Assembly: GCA_012184525.1 (NCBI GenBank)
Contig: WOFQ01000071.1
Location: forward strand, 62,001 to 126,000
Reading direction: 5' to 3'
Source: Xenoacremonium recifei
Lineage: Eukaryota; Ascomycota; Sordariomycetes; Hypocreales; Nectriaceae
DNA length: 64,000 nt
Both the position numbers and the translations under genes were made by a program. Shown here one piece after another: positions 48,649 through 59,700 of this stretch. A model generated the notes under the pieces. That model was given only the letters and a program-made list of their open reading frames with translations, ran no database searches and had not been told where the DNA came from. The number at the start of each line of letters is the position of its first letter. The stretch's first letter is position 1.

Positions 48649-49532
48649 ATGAGCTGGCGAGTAGTTCTACAACCAGTTGGAACAGCGTGCAAAACGTTTC
48701 GCAACCAGTACTCTCAGCAACCAAAGTGCTCACAGGTTGATTTGTTAAGGTATCTCCGTGCCCCATAGCCCCGAGCCTCTGAGTGTCAAATCTTTATGAG
48801 ATTCATTGCAAGATCAGGTAGACCTAAATTTGAGATTGTTTACTAACATGGACTAGGAGCAAATTTGGACTCAACAGTTCCATCTTACACCCTTCTCCAT
48901 TTCTCAGCGCCTCTCGTGCATTCAGCTCAATGAACTCCAAATCTCAGGCTGCCGCCTCACCATCGCTGGCAACACAGCCCCAAAATCAACGGCCAAAGTC
49001 AGAAGCAGTGCCGTATAAGGGGCCTCCGCTACCGAATGTTGTGGAAGACCTCATTGTTCCCAACATTCTGCCAACTCCCCTGCCATCGTTCTCTACCGTG
49101 GACGCTGATGAGCGCCTTTGGGTGCCTCAAGCTCCGGATATCGATTTTCGGCCACTTATTTTCTCGGTTTCTCAGGGCTACTTCGTTAATCTGCTTCGTG
49201 TGAGGCGCTGCGGTATCCTATCCCGCCACCGACATACCGGGCCTGTCCACGCCGTCACCCTGAAGGGACGCTGGCATTATCTGGAGCACCCGTGGTGGGC
49301 AAATGAGGGCGGTTATTCCTATGAGCCTAGCGGCGATATCCATACGTTAGAGGTCCCAGATGGGGTTGATGAAATGATCACGCTGTTTCACGTCACAGGC
49401 GCCTATGTCTACGTGGACCCCGAAGGAAATGCTCTTGGGATAGAAGATGTTTTCAGCAAATTGCAGAGTGCACGGGAGCACTATGAGAGGGTGGGCTTGG
49501 GAGCCAACTTTGCTGATCAGTATATTCGATGA
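48649..49532 (+). CDS. Cupin of the 2,4'-dihydroxyacetophenone dioxygenase type, predicted mitochondrial (cupin 2)
   Basis: I propose two exons, 48649-48749 and 48857-49532, with a 107-bp intron (GTATCT, perfect TACTAAC branch, ACTAG), giving 258 residues. The join is in phase and creates an N-terminus rich in Arg, Ser and Gln ending in SASRAFSSM, a good mitochondrial presequence; its only acidic residue is D31. Without it, translation from Met59 (48930) would give a 200-residue cytosolic form. The core matches cupin 1: RVRRCGILSRHRHTGPVHA, TLKGRWHYLEH and GDIHTLEV, with metal ligands H158, H160 and H196. The ending VFSKLQSAREHYERVGLGAN is close to bacterial 2,4'-dihydroxyacetophenone dioxygenases. 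The two fungal copies are diverged tandem duplicates separated by the dehydrogenase. Confidence is high for the core and moderate for exon 1. Confidence 0.78.
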
Positions 49533-50164
49533 GACTGTTAAGTAGGCATTTCTAAATTCGAATGTCGGATGTAAACCAAAGTCTGCAAGGGTTCGATTTT
49601 TACGAAGATGTTTTGCGGCTCGGAGAATTGGAAACTTTAATCTCATTTACCAACACCAACGTCCAAATAGTCTTGACACCAATTACAGAGTTCAAAGAAG
49701 ACATCTGGGTTTACGCTCGACTGTTTACGTCGAAAGCAACATCTGGTTACCCCCCTGTTCATGTGGTTAGGGGAGTACTTGGAACTGAAGAGAAAATAAC
49801 TGTTAGAAAGCGCAAATGAACAAAATGCGCTTTATAAAATGCAGAATTCGAATCTGAAGGATGAAGTACTTACAACGAGACGAAATTAACTTTTTGCAAC
49901 CATCAACTGTGCAATTTGAAAACGAGCTGCTTTATTGCACTTTGGTCGTCTGGTAGCAGCGAGGTTGCAAGGATGCGTGAGGCTGAATCAGCGGACTCGC
50001 TGTTTCGCGACGCGCAATTGCGTGCGGGAGCTGAACCTCCAGTTATATCCGCCGATCCCGCCCATTAAACGTTCGACGCGGTCTTCGTTAACTACTCCGT
50101 GTTCGCGTCGAAACTGCTAAACTCTACCGAGATTTGGACTTCTTGGTCCGCTCAGTCATCTACG
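49533..50164. other. Intergenic, 0.63 kb
   Basis: 3' region of cupin 2 and promoter of the C2H2 gene. A TCCGCCGA (50048-50055) resembles the cluster element but lacks the last G. An 85-codon frame (49562-49819) has no domain and is probably untranslated. Confidence 0.45.
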
Positions 50165-52608
50165 ATGTCTAACTACAGACACGAGCCGGCCTCGCCAGGC
50201 CCACGGCCGACTCTCAAGCTGGACTCTGTCGCCAGTCTCCCGAACCAGCAAGATCGACCTCAGACCCCGGAACGCAAGACTTCATGGGCATGGGGCGAAG
50301 CCGAGCAACATGAATGTGATCGTTGCATGCCCCCGAAGGTAGCCACAATTTATCATTGCATCTTAGGTTGCCAAAGCTAAAAGTTGAGGTTTTCAAAGAC
50401 CTTCAGCAGTGAATCGGACATGATGTGATTTTCGCCCCCGGACCTAGACAATTCACATCGTAGCTGATATCAAGAAACAGAAAGCACTTGATCCACGAAC
50501 ACAAGGGTTCCTACTGGTGCCGAGATTGTAAGGAGTTTAGGCCTGCTTATACCTATCCTGATCATCTTTCACGGTGAGAGTCATCTCTTTTACCAGTGAG
50601 ACCGCCGCGAGCCTAATCACCCCGTTCATCAGCTTCCACACTAAAGAGCCGAGAGTGAGACCCCATCATGGAGCATTCAATATCAAACGGTCATCGATCT
50701 TAGAGCAGCGGGATGTTCAAGAAGTGTTTCAAAGAGTCGATGCTCGAGAAGACTTTGCGCTTCGGCGCCAAGTGTATCATATCATCATGGAAGAAAACAT
50801 AGAGGACGCAGTCGATGAGATCATTAACATGATTCGAGCTGGCCCGGAGGGGGGTTCGATTGTAACCTCGCAGACCGCACGGAAGCCATTGGAGTTTAAC
50901 AGCATCACGCCTTCCTCTATGGTAGGCTTTTCTGCCTCTGGACGAAAACCCGCGCCTCCACCTAGTAAAACTCCAAAACGCAGGGAACTGAGATTCGATC
51001 CCCCAGAGGATGACGAACAACACCGACCCTCAGAGCGCCCCCCAATCGTGCATATCCTACAGCCTCTCGAAGATCAGCAGCGACTCCTAGAAGAGCGAGT
51101 TCTCCAAAACCTAAAGGAGCAGCGACCTCCAGAGCAGCATCCAGAGAGACAGCATGAGATCCTTGATCTAGTCAACGCGTACAACATGGATGTCCCTTCG
51201 GATGACGATGACTTGCACCAAGACCCGGGCAACGAGCAGGCTTTGTTTTCCGCTAACATCATGCGCATGACGAGGAATGCGATAGACAAAATCCGGGAAG
51301 CGAACGAGAAACAGCATGCACCTATGAATGAGGCGACATCGACATCATCTCCCGCGACGAAATCTATATCCGAGTCTCCAGAGCCATCCGAAGTGCAAGA
51401 GACAGAAATCGACGTGCTACCTGCTTTTCTTTCCGACGGATTATTGCAGGGTGTCTCTGAGTGCTTACTTAACTTTTTTACAAAGTGGATAGACCTTCAA
51501 GTTGGCCTCTTGAAGTCTCGTGGATCTGGAAACTCATCTCGAAACGGTCCAAGTCAGAACACTGCCTTGCAACGGTCATCATTATTGGGTCCAGGCAAAG
51601 GTTCTGGCAGGCGCAAGAGATCTGATGGCGACGGCGAAGAGGAGCTACCGTCCGAAAGACCTGGCGGGGGACGAGGCGGAGACGGTCCAGAAAGGAAACG
51701 ACGCAAGGCTAATAAACAGAAGATCGAAAAGTTTGCTTGTCCATACATGAAACGCTATCCAGCAACGTTCGCAACTTGGAGGACATGTGTTGGCCCCGGC
51801 TTTGATGAGCTGCATCGAATGAAGTAAACAAGACTTCATTATTTCCACTGTTCTTGAGACTGACTGTGTAAAGGGAGCACCTAAAGAGAAGACATTTTAA
51901 GGAGCATAGCTGCGCTCGATGTGGTGATCAGTTTGATTCAAACCATGCGCTGCTCGATCATATGAGAGCTCGAACTATTTGTTCAATTAGAGATTTTGAA
52001 CCTGCATGCGGTTTCATGACTCAACTTCAGTTTGAAGATGTCCAGAAGATTAAGACAGGCGACCCAGTACGGAAATGGAAAGAAATCTTCCGCGTGCTTT
52101 TCCCAGATGCCGATGAGACACTGATCCCGTCACCCTGTAAGACAATGAACGTCGCAATAATGAATATTGGAGCTAAATATCTATAGATTTTGACAGCGCC
52201 GAGGTTTCAGAGAGCCTGTCTGAGGTCATCGATCCTACCAGATTTGAATCCTATCTTAAACAACATCTGCCGAATAGGATTCTGAGCAGATTGAACGAAG
52301 AATTCAAGATGCTAGCGGAAGAAGCTAAACGGAGACTGACGCAGATAGTGCAAGAAGAGACCATGGAGACTTTCAAGGGTTATATGATGGATAAAGGGGG
52401 TGACTCGTCGTCTTCGACGGATGTGCCTCCTGAACCAACGCTTGAGCCGAACTTTTGGGATTGGAGTATTTTTGAGAACATGGACATGACCAGCTTCAAC
52501 AACATTATACATACTCGGGGGGAAGACTTATTGATTGATCCTTATAATCTACATGTCGACAAAGGGAAAGGACTAGCAGATTCGGGATACGGCTCAATGG
52601 CGGGTTAG
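50165..52608 (+). CDS. C2H2 zinc-finger protein of a fungal multi-finger family
   Basis: Six exons: 50165-50338, 50399-50424, 50475-50573, 50633-51823, 51874-52136 and 52187-52608, giving 724 residues. Exon 2 is a 26-nt microexon. Splicing builds two N-terminal fingers: C51-x2-C54 ... H71-x4-H76 and C82-x2-C85-x11-H97-x4-H102 (ending SRFHTKEPR, a linker-like tail). A long acidic and Gln/Glu-rich middle part follows, with a helical segment (RRQVYHIIMEENIEDAVDEI) resembling small helical interaction motifs. The C-terminal part has the family block KFACPYMKRYP, GPGFDELHRMKEHLKRRH and CARCGDQF, then WKEIFRVLFPDA and PSPYFD. Nuclear regulation is likely but no target is known. It lies just past cupin 2 and may or may not belong to that cluster. 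The N-terminal exons rest on phase and finger logic, the rest on family motifs. Confidence 0.78.
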
Positions 52609-52777
52609 AAGGGATGCCCTGATCTTTGTTGCTGGACACTTATGACATGACGAGACAAATACAACGAGTTCACGAAGTCACGGTAACAATCTTCTCACTC
52701 AGCATGATATTTTAGCATGGTGCTTGTATTTGTGATTTCTCTTTTATAGTCTCTTCACCCTAGGCCTTGAGAAGCCA

Positions 52778-53053
52778 TCATTTGAGGCACATTTCGAATG
52801 ATGTACTTGCTATAGGTATGACACCTTGGCTGAGTTGTATCTTCTTAATGACTCCATCATTCTCCAGCTTTGTTCGCAGGTCGAAATCGATACTGCCCGC
52901 AGTGTCGTAGGTGATCTGGTAGAAAATGCCGTCGTGCTCCTCCATAGACCAGTTCAGCTCGCCGTTGGGCTTGGTACCAAACATGCCGGTGAGAGCATTC
53001 TGAAGCTTGCTCTGGTCAGTCACGGCGCTGATACGAATCAAGGCAGTAGGCAT
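52778..53053 (-). CDS. Small hypothetical protein (91 residues)
   Basis: A single-exon frame starting MPTALIRISAVTDQ. I do not recognise its family. It has a mixed alpha/beta pattern with polar helices and an aromatic-acidic centre (LNWSMEEHDGIFYQITYD), no signal peptide, no membrane helix and only one Cys. The balanced composition and CT-rich leader support a real gene. The C-terminal 15 residues are less certain because GT-like donors occur there (GTGTCA, GTACAT) and a short intron could change the end. It is convergent with the C2H2 gene, whose stop lies about 170 bp away. Confidence 0.55.
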   Translation of the reverse strand: MPTALIRISAVTDQSKLQNALTGMFGTKPNGELNWSMEEHDGIFYQITYDTAGSIDFDLRTKLENDGVIKKIQLSQGVIPIASTSFEMCLK

Positions 53054-54221
53054 GATGGCGTTGCGTGAGATTTGTGTTAGAGAGTAGTTTTTTCTTCGTG
53101 GTATTGGAAATGCTCAAGTAGATGAGTGATGTTTTCAAGAAATGGTTGCGTGCGGAGGGAATCTTATACTCGGGAGGGCGGTGCTCATTATGAACGTATC
53201 ATGTGGTGGGAAGACTTTCAGTGCATCACTGACGAAAGAGAAATTGCGGACAATCAGGCATGCAACGTATAAGAGGAGCTGAACAGTGACCTTGCGATTC
53301 GTCAAGAGAGCTATCGAAGCAAGGTCAGGTCTTCTGACCAGCGAGTGATTGACCTCTACTTTGTAATCGGACGTTGGCTTGATCAGAGTAGCTGGAAAGG
53401 TCCAATATTCTTCAGCTACAGCCGCCCATCGTTCCTGACTGTAACTGAATCGGCGTCTCTTGATTGTCTAGGATTTTCTGTTGATCCTATACTGTGATTC
53501 TATGCAGCGTGAAGAATCTATGACAGCAGGTAATCAGGCGCTGAGCCTTGAGGTAGATTCTCGACTTGGGTGACCCTCCCAGAGCCCATGCTAGTTTAGC
53601 CCATAGGATATTCTACATGCACTGTCATTCTTCCAAAGGACTTCACAGAGGGGTAGGACGGGGGCTAAGACGGTTGGCTGTTGATCAACTCTTAGTGCCT
53701 GAGTTTTCCGCGGTGCCGCAGCGAGGGCATCAACTTGCCGCGGCAAAGAAACGAGTGTGAATGGTGCATTCATCTTCGGGCTTAATATTGCTATAAGAGT
53801 AAGCCAATAATTGAAAGCAATACGGTGAATACATTTTCTTGGTCGAGAACTGATTATCTGGTATTTATCTCAGGTGCCTTTCCGATTGTCTCGAGTTGAA
53901 GTACGTTGTTTGCGGCCTATTTTGTGCAGCAGTGGCACCGTGTCAAAGGCGGACTATTCCTCGGAAAACTAGACCGTAACCTAATGATACGCCTCCGACG
54001 CAGCTGCAGCCTATCATTCCTTTCTTTTGCATGCATCCTATTGATCCAAGAAGCCAGGGAGACCACAGATCTGCAATCTGCAATCTGGGGTTCAAATCTG
54101 GCCCCGAAACCCCTCATTTCTTATAAATAGGACGATAGCAACATGTCGCAAACCGTCTACCCTAATACTCACAACTTCAACCGTCCCACCTATAACCCGT
54201 ATATAAATAATTCTCGATAAA
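53054..54221. other. Intergenic, 1.2 kb, divergent promoter
   Basis: Between the small hypothetical gene (minus) and the threonine aldolase (plus). A TATATAA lies at 54200-54206, only about 15 bp before the aldolase ATG. Nothing else is recognised. Confidence 0.5.
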
Positions 54222-55496
54222 ATGCCTAGCGTTGCGGAAGCGTTCGACACCCCATTTACCCCGAAGATGCGGGCAAAGCTGCAAGCGCACCGGGAAAAGG
54301 CATCTCGCGATTTTCGCTCAGATGTAGTTACCGTGCCTGTGGAGGAGATGATGCATGTGAGCATAGATCCATAAGATTTTGAACGAAAGTCACTTTTACT
54401 TAAGGCATCTAGGCTATTCTGGAGGCTTCAGTCAATGATGACATCTACGACACGGAGGGAGACCCTTCGGTTAAGGCTCTGGAAGCCCGGATCATGGAGT
54501 TGACGGGCAAAGAGGCCGCACTCTGGGTCATCTCAGGAACGCAAGGCAATCAGATATGCTTGCGGACACATCTCACACAGCCTCCTCACAGTGTACTTCT
54601 GGATCATCGGGCACACGTCCACTGCTGGGAGTCTGGGGCGTTGCCCGTCATCTCTCAAGCTTCAACCACCACTGTCCATCCTAAGAACGGAGTTCACCTA
54701 ACTTTGGAAGACGTCAAAGCAAACATGATTACAGATGGAAATAGTAAGTGGTGCTGAAATGCCTAGGGTTTCTATTTTAACTGAATGCAAAGTTCACTTC
54801 CCACCGACGCGCGTTGTCGCTTTGGAAAACACGTTAAGCGGCACGATCCTCCCACTCGCCGATGCGAAGGAGATTTCAGATTATGTTCGCTCGTTTCCAG
54901 TCCCCGCGGGCCAGAAGCCCGTTGCCATGCATCTAGATGCCGCCCGTGTCATCGACGGCGTGATTGCCGAGGGTGTCGAACTTAAAGACTATGCTAAGTG
55001 CTTCGATAGCATGTCCATATGTCTCGCCAAGGGTATCGGCGCTCCCATGGGTAGCGTTATAGTCGGCAGTAAAGAGTTTATCGAGCGAGCCAAGTGGTAT
55101 CGCAAGATGCTTGGAGGTGGGACGCGACAGCCGGGCATGATGGCGGCAGCAGCTCTCGCGGCGCTCGAGTATACTGTACCAAGGTTCTCTGAAGTCCATG
55201 CCTTGACAAAAAAGGCCGCTCTCCAGATAGAGGGTCTTGGATACAAGTTCGCATTACCTGTACAGACAAACATGGTTGTTGTGGACCTTGAAGCAACGGG
55301 AATTCCCCCAGGAGCATTCGTTGAATACTGCTTTAACGAAGGCATTACCGTATTTCCCAATGGTCGTCTTGTCTTTCATCATCAGACATCAGAAGCTGCA
55401 GTAGACAGCCTTGTTACTGCCCTGCGCAAGTTGATGGAAGATAAGAAGAATGGTGTTCCGTTGAGTGAGAAAGAGGTCCAGGGAGGCTGTAGCTAG
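54222..55496 (+). CDS. Threonine aldolase (PLP-dependent, beta-eliminating lyase family)
   Basis: Exons 54222-54356, 54413-54743 and 54793-55496 give 389 residues, the usual length. The enzyme cleaves L-threonine or L-allo-threonine to glycine and acetaldehyde with pyridoxal phosphate. Evidence: DFRSDVVTVPVEEM (about 30-43), DDIYDTEGDPSV, the glycine-rich SGTQGNQ loop, RAHVHCWESGA, IHFPPTRVVALENTLSGT (created by the second splice), HLDAAR with D204, and the cofactor lysine K235 in CLAKGIGAPMGS. The usual HLDGAR is HLDAAR here, a conservative change. The neighbours are regulatory and dehydrogenase genes with no clear shared pathway. Because a TATATAA lies 15 bp upstream, Met16 (54267) is a possible alternative start; the catalytic domain would be intact either way. 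Confidence 0.95.
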
Positions 55497-55713
55497 GTCA
55501 TACATGATATGAATGTGCTATATTAGAGACTCATGCGAGAGGATAAGTCGAAGTATAAATATTCAAGGGGAGTGACGGAAATTACTGAATGGTGTTTTGT
55601 TGAATGTGTAATTGGTAGGGGGGTATCTAAACTGAAAATAGCTAAATTTGAGAACCTGTTTGCACTGAAGCCTAGAACCAATGAGTCCATATAAAAGCTT
55701 GCTTCATCAGTTT

Positions 55714-57241
55714 TTACTTGAACAGTAAGCATGCAGTAGGCAGGGTAGCTTCAATAAGCTGCCTTGCTCGTGGGTCATGCATCGTGTCCACCCATAACAC
55801 GGGCCTCACAGCAGCTTTAACCTCTTCCCAGGACTGCAGCTCCATGGTCCTGAGAATTTCGGAAAGGAAGGGTTGAAGCCAAAGTCGATCTTGTCCATCG
55901 AAGATAGAAATAGCCATGATGATATAAGTCCAGAGAAAGAATTCATTGGACAATGCCTCGGCCTGTTGTGGGGGAGTCAACGACACCACGGCCTCTTTCA
56001 GATTCCGAGCCAGGTGCTCGTAGTGAGTCTTAATTCCATGCCATTGGAGAAATAAGGTGCTCGAAAAGGCTAGCAGTGCAAGCCGGACGAGTTCATCAGT
56101 AGTTCCCGCCTCGAAGCCGAGATTTGCGAGCCGATAGTGTATCGAGACCATGGCTTCACGGAACATATCTCCATCAATCTTCTGCTGACATTGAGCCGCG
56201 ATGTTTGCAGCCCGCGTAACTTCGGCGACATCATCCCAAATCATCAGTAGTCGTTCGTCAAGATTCTTGTGGAACCTTTCAAGGCTAGGGACTTGGGAAT
56301 CGGTCTTTTCAACTGGAGCGCCTGCAATAGTGATTCTCCCCCGCGATGCAATGTAGGAGTTCCAGTTGATGTTTTCGGAGAAGAAAAGGGGTTTATGTCC
56401 GGTGGCAAGAGCCACTCCAAGGTCGGCGCTGTACCATGGAATTCAGAATGAGCAGGGTCGAGGGGCAACATGTAATCGTGTGGCAAGGACATACCGGAAT
56501 ATCTTGGTTTGTAATTGTTTGTTTCCGTTCAGCGATGAGACACCCCCTCTCATGGTGACAATCCTATGCAATCCATGGATGTGCTTGATAGCAGTTTCAA
56601 AATCCCCGAAGATGGTTGCGGCGGTGGTGAGACCAACAATTACCAAGATGGTGGATTCGGAAGTTGACTGATAACTGTCGTTACTGGAAAGACGTTGCTG
56701 AAGGATAGTCAATGCTTTGATTAGGTGAGACAGGGCTATTTGGCTGGTCTCTTGTTGCCCTTTGACAAAGTTGACATATAATCTTGCGATGTAAATGGTA
56801 AAATGTAGACAAGCTGCATCATTCCATATGGGTTCGAACCATGATTGTTCCGATGAGGCTAGGGCGAGGTTGGAAGCTAAGCCAAAGCTCAAGGTAGACA
56901 TGGCTTGTTTGACTATGTGTTGTGAGCTTGAGCAACCAATTGACTCCAGGGCCTGACTCACGTTTCCATACGGTCTCGAGTAGATCTGAACTTATCTCTG
57001 CAGAGCACGGCATAAAGGACAACTCCCCTCCGACCCTTGGCGGGACTGTGAAAGCTGCATAAGGTAAAACGATTTCTTGATGGCAATCAATCCATGATGG
57101 TGGTTTCTGTGGCAGCCTTTTGTTATTCTTGCCGCGCATCACATGGCTACGGATGAGCTTCCGTTTATCTTCGACAGACTGCTTTGAAGGAGTGGTGATG
57201 ATGAAGAGGGTATTAGGAGCGCGCGATTTTGCAACCACCAT
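55714..57241 (-). CDS. Tachykinin-type fungal regulator (fungal-specific transcription factor-like, no zinc cluster)
   Basis: Exons 57241-56962, 56912-56495 and 56428-55714 give 470 residues; the introns are 49 bp and 66 bp. The N-terminus contains FIITTPSKQSVEDKRKLIRS followed by HVMRGKNNK, the signature of the family annotated as tachykinin or DUF3468 in Fusarium and relatives. The middle and C-terminal parts are helical and resemble the fungal-specific transcription factor domain (FGDFETAIKHIHGLHRIVTM then RGGVSSL). No Zn2Cys6 cluster is present, which is usual for this family; its mode of action is not known. It shares a 754-bp divergent promoter with a dehydrogenase gene, so local control of that gene is a reasonable guess. 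Confidence 0.85.
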
Positions 57242-57532
57242 GATTGTAAGACAGGGTAAGCGTTGGAGAGACCCGGTGATTCATGCAAGCAGACTCTGGG
57301 TCGATAGTCGGTTCTTCTCTTCCGTGTATCCCCCGGCTTCACCAGAGAAGACGGAAGAGTCCCGCAATCAGCAGGGTCTGATGATCCCGTTAACGTAGGA
57401 TCGGGGCTTTAGCAATGAGGAGCCGGGAATCTCGGAATCCGTTGTGACGAAAGATATAAGAGTCAAAGCTTGCATTGGTTGAGAGAGAATGGAAATGGAG
57501 GAATGTAGGGGTTGTCGGGTGCTAATGGAAGT

Positions 57533-57573
57533 TTGGCGTCGGCAACGTGACTGACCCCAGAGTCCGACGCCAA
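57533..57573. promoter_or_regulatory. 10-bp inverted repeat in a divergent promoter
   Basis: TTGGCGTCGG (57533-57542) and CCGACGCCAA (57564-57573) are exact reverse complements separated by 21 bases. This gives a CGG-N21-CCG arrangement midway between the tachykinin-type regulator and the second dehydrogenase, and it could be an operator for a dimeric Zn2Cys6 factor. Confidence 0.4.
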
Positions 57574-57995
57574 GAGAGAATTGTATCCTGCATTCAGTTT
57601 AGCGTAACTATTGCGCTAGGAGCAATCGTCCGCCCCGAGATCTCGACCCATATAAACCGTAGATTTCAGGGCCAGTGGCTAGGTGTTCCACTAGCAGTTA
57701 ATTCCACATACAAAATCTAAACTAACATTGATAACCTCTTGGGGAATTAACGGACCCGAGAAGTCTTTAGAGAGGGAGGCGAAACAAATTTCGGTTGCTG
57801 CACGAGGAATTGGCTATCTGCGGTTAGTACTCTGGATGTGACGTGATACGTAGAACAAGCAAATAAAAGGAAGCTATGCGTACGCCGTTTCAACGAGGTT
57901 CGACTATTTATACCCAGAATTCCGTTCATCCAATCCAATCCCGACTATCATCACTTCCGTCTGCCTGACTCAACTGTGAACTCAAAACCTTCGAT

Positions 57996-59081
57996 ATGAC
58001 GGAATCACTCAAACTCGGCAAGCCAATAGAGGGTGCATTCTCATTATTTCTTCAGGCTCAATTCCGAACTTCGCCTCTGTGGCCTGCTAGCGATACCAAT
58101 CTCAAAGGAAAGGTCGCTATTGTGACTGGTTCCAGCAGCGGACTTGGCCTGGAAGCATCTCGTCAGCTTCTCTCCTTTGGACTCTCAAGACTAATCATTG
58201 CGGTGCGGTCAACTGAGAGAGGCAATGATGTCGCAACAAAATTCCGAAAGGAGTTTCCCGATGCAGTTTTCGACGTCTGGCAATTGGAAATGTCATCATA
58301 TGACTCTATACAGGCGTTCGTTCGGCGCTGTGATTCTGAATTGCCTCGTCTTGACATTGTCATTCTCAATGCAGGCGTCCAGGGGGCAAACTTTGAAGTC
58401 GTACCCTCCACGGGGCATGAGAAGCTGGTTCAGGTCAACTACTTATCCACCATGCTACTTGCGATACTTCTTCTACCAGTTCTCAAGACAAAGTCGCCCA
58501 AAGGTGAGCCGGGGCGACTTTCGATTGTCAACTCAGGCTCAGCACGAGGTGCATCCATCTCGGAAGCTAAGGGCGCATCTGTCCTTGCTGGTCTTGACGA
58601 TCAGTCGCGCCCCTGGAAGCCGGTTGAGAGGTACGCTGTGAGCAAGCTGCTCGGCCATTTGTTCATGGTGAACTTGGCGCCCTTCATCAACCCCAACGAT
58701 GTCATTGTCAACCTCGTTGACCCGGGACTCACCAAAAATACCAACTTGCAGGGGTTTGCCCCTTCCGTCGTAGCTGCATTCTTTTATTGCTTCAAAGCCA
58801 TCTTTGGGAGAACCGTCCAGGAGGGTGCATCGACATACCTGGATGCAGCCATCGTGAAGGGAAAAGAATCTCATGGCTCCATAGTAGCCAACTGGAGAAT
58901 TTCGCAGTGAGTGGCTGTTTGCTTTACAGAGACCAGATGACGTGCTAACACGTGTTGCAGGTACCCAGCATTTGTCTACACCCCAGAGGGAGAGGCGATT
59001 CGAGAACAACTATGGAAAGACACCATGGCTGAATTTGAGTTTGCTGGTGTACAGAATATCTTGGATGCTATGAAGAAATAA
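57996..59081 (+). CDS. Short-chain dehydrogenase/reductase, retinol-dehydrogenase-like
   Basis: Exons 57996-58906 and 58961-59081 give 343 residues; the 54-bp intron (GTGAGT, CTAAC, TTGCAG) lies close to the C-terminus. Motifs: TGSSSGLG (44-51) for NAD(P), NAG at 125-127, S180, and Y213-x3-K217 (YAVSK). The order and the long C-terminus (YPAFVYTPEGEAIREQLWKD then TMAEF) fit the large fungal group of retinol-dehydrogenase or TIC32-like reductases, often found beside secondary-metabolite or incompatibility genes. No presequence or membrane helix is evident. The substrate is unknown. It diverges from the tachykinin-type regulator and converges with the NLR gene. Confidence 0.92.
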
Positions 59082-59700
59082 TTTGTTCTCGAGCAGAATG
59101 AAGTGGCTTGTTGAGAGACAACAGTTGACTATGATAACTGTCTGAGCAGTCAATTTTTATCTACAACCCCGTTAGCAGAAAGTTTCTTGACCCCAATATT
59201 GGACACCGATTTGGTCAGCCAGGCGCCCAAAAGCAGACGACAATCATATGCTAAATACCAGCCAAGGCAACAAAAAGTACACCCATGTGCCCGCTACTTA
59301 GTATTATCACATTCTCACCCCTCAGGAATAATTAGGGGATGAATATTCAAAAGGGCGTCAAAACTCCCGGCAAAGGCTGGGAGGGTTAAGGCCTTAGGCT
59401 ACGGACCCTCTCATACGCGGTCCGACTGGCATTTCGTCGTCTTGTGAGGTATAGCTCGGATGCAGACACAGCAAAGATGAAACTGTTGTTAGCCTTTTCG
59501 TCATTTGTGTATTCTTTCGTTTCATCCCTCAGTCCCTGAGAGAACTGAGTTGCGCCACCAACCCAGTACCACACCTCTATTCCTCTCGTCTTCTATTTAC
59601 CACTTTCCGAAATATACAATGGGCGTGGGGTGGCAGCAGGTGGCGGGCGGGGAGATGACCATGGCAGTTTTATCTACCCAAGTACCTGCGGTCGAATTGG
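59082..59700. other. Intergenic, 0.62 kb, between convergent genes
   Basis: 3' regions of the dehydrogenase (plus) and the NLR gene (minus). A 93-codon plus-strand frame near 59505-59786 overlaps the NLR 3' end and is not supported. Confidence 0.5.

Noticed and set aside
49562..49819. 85-codon frame just after cupin 2
   Set aside because: It starts 30 bp after the cupin stop, has no domain, and probably lies in the 3' untranslated region.
56826..56846. GGGTTCGAACC resembling a tRNA T-loop
   Set aside because: It lies in coding sequence of the tachykinin-type regulator, and no acceptor, D or anticodon stem surrounds it.
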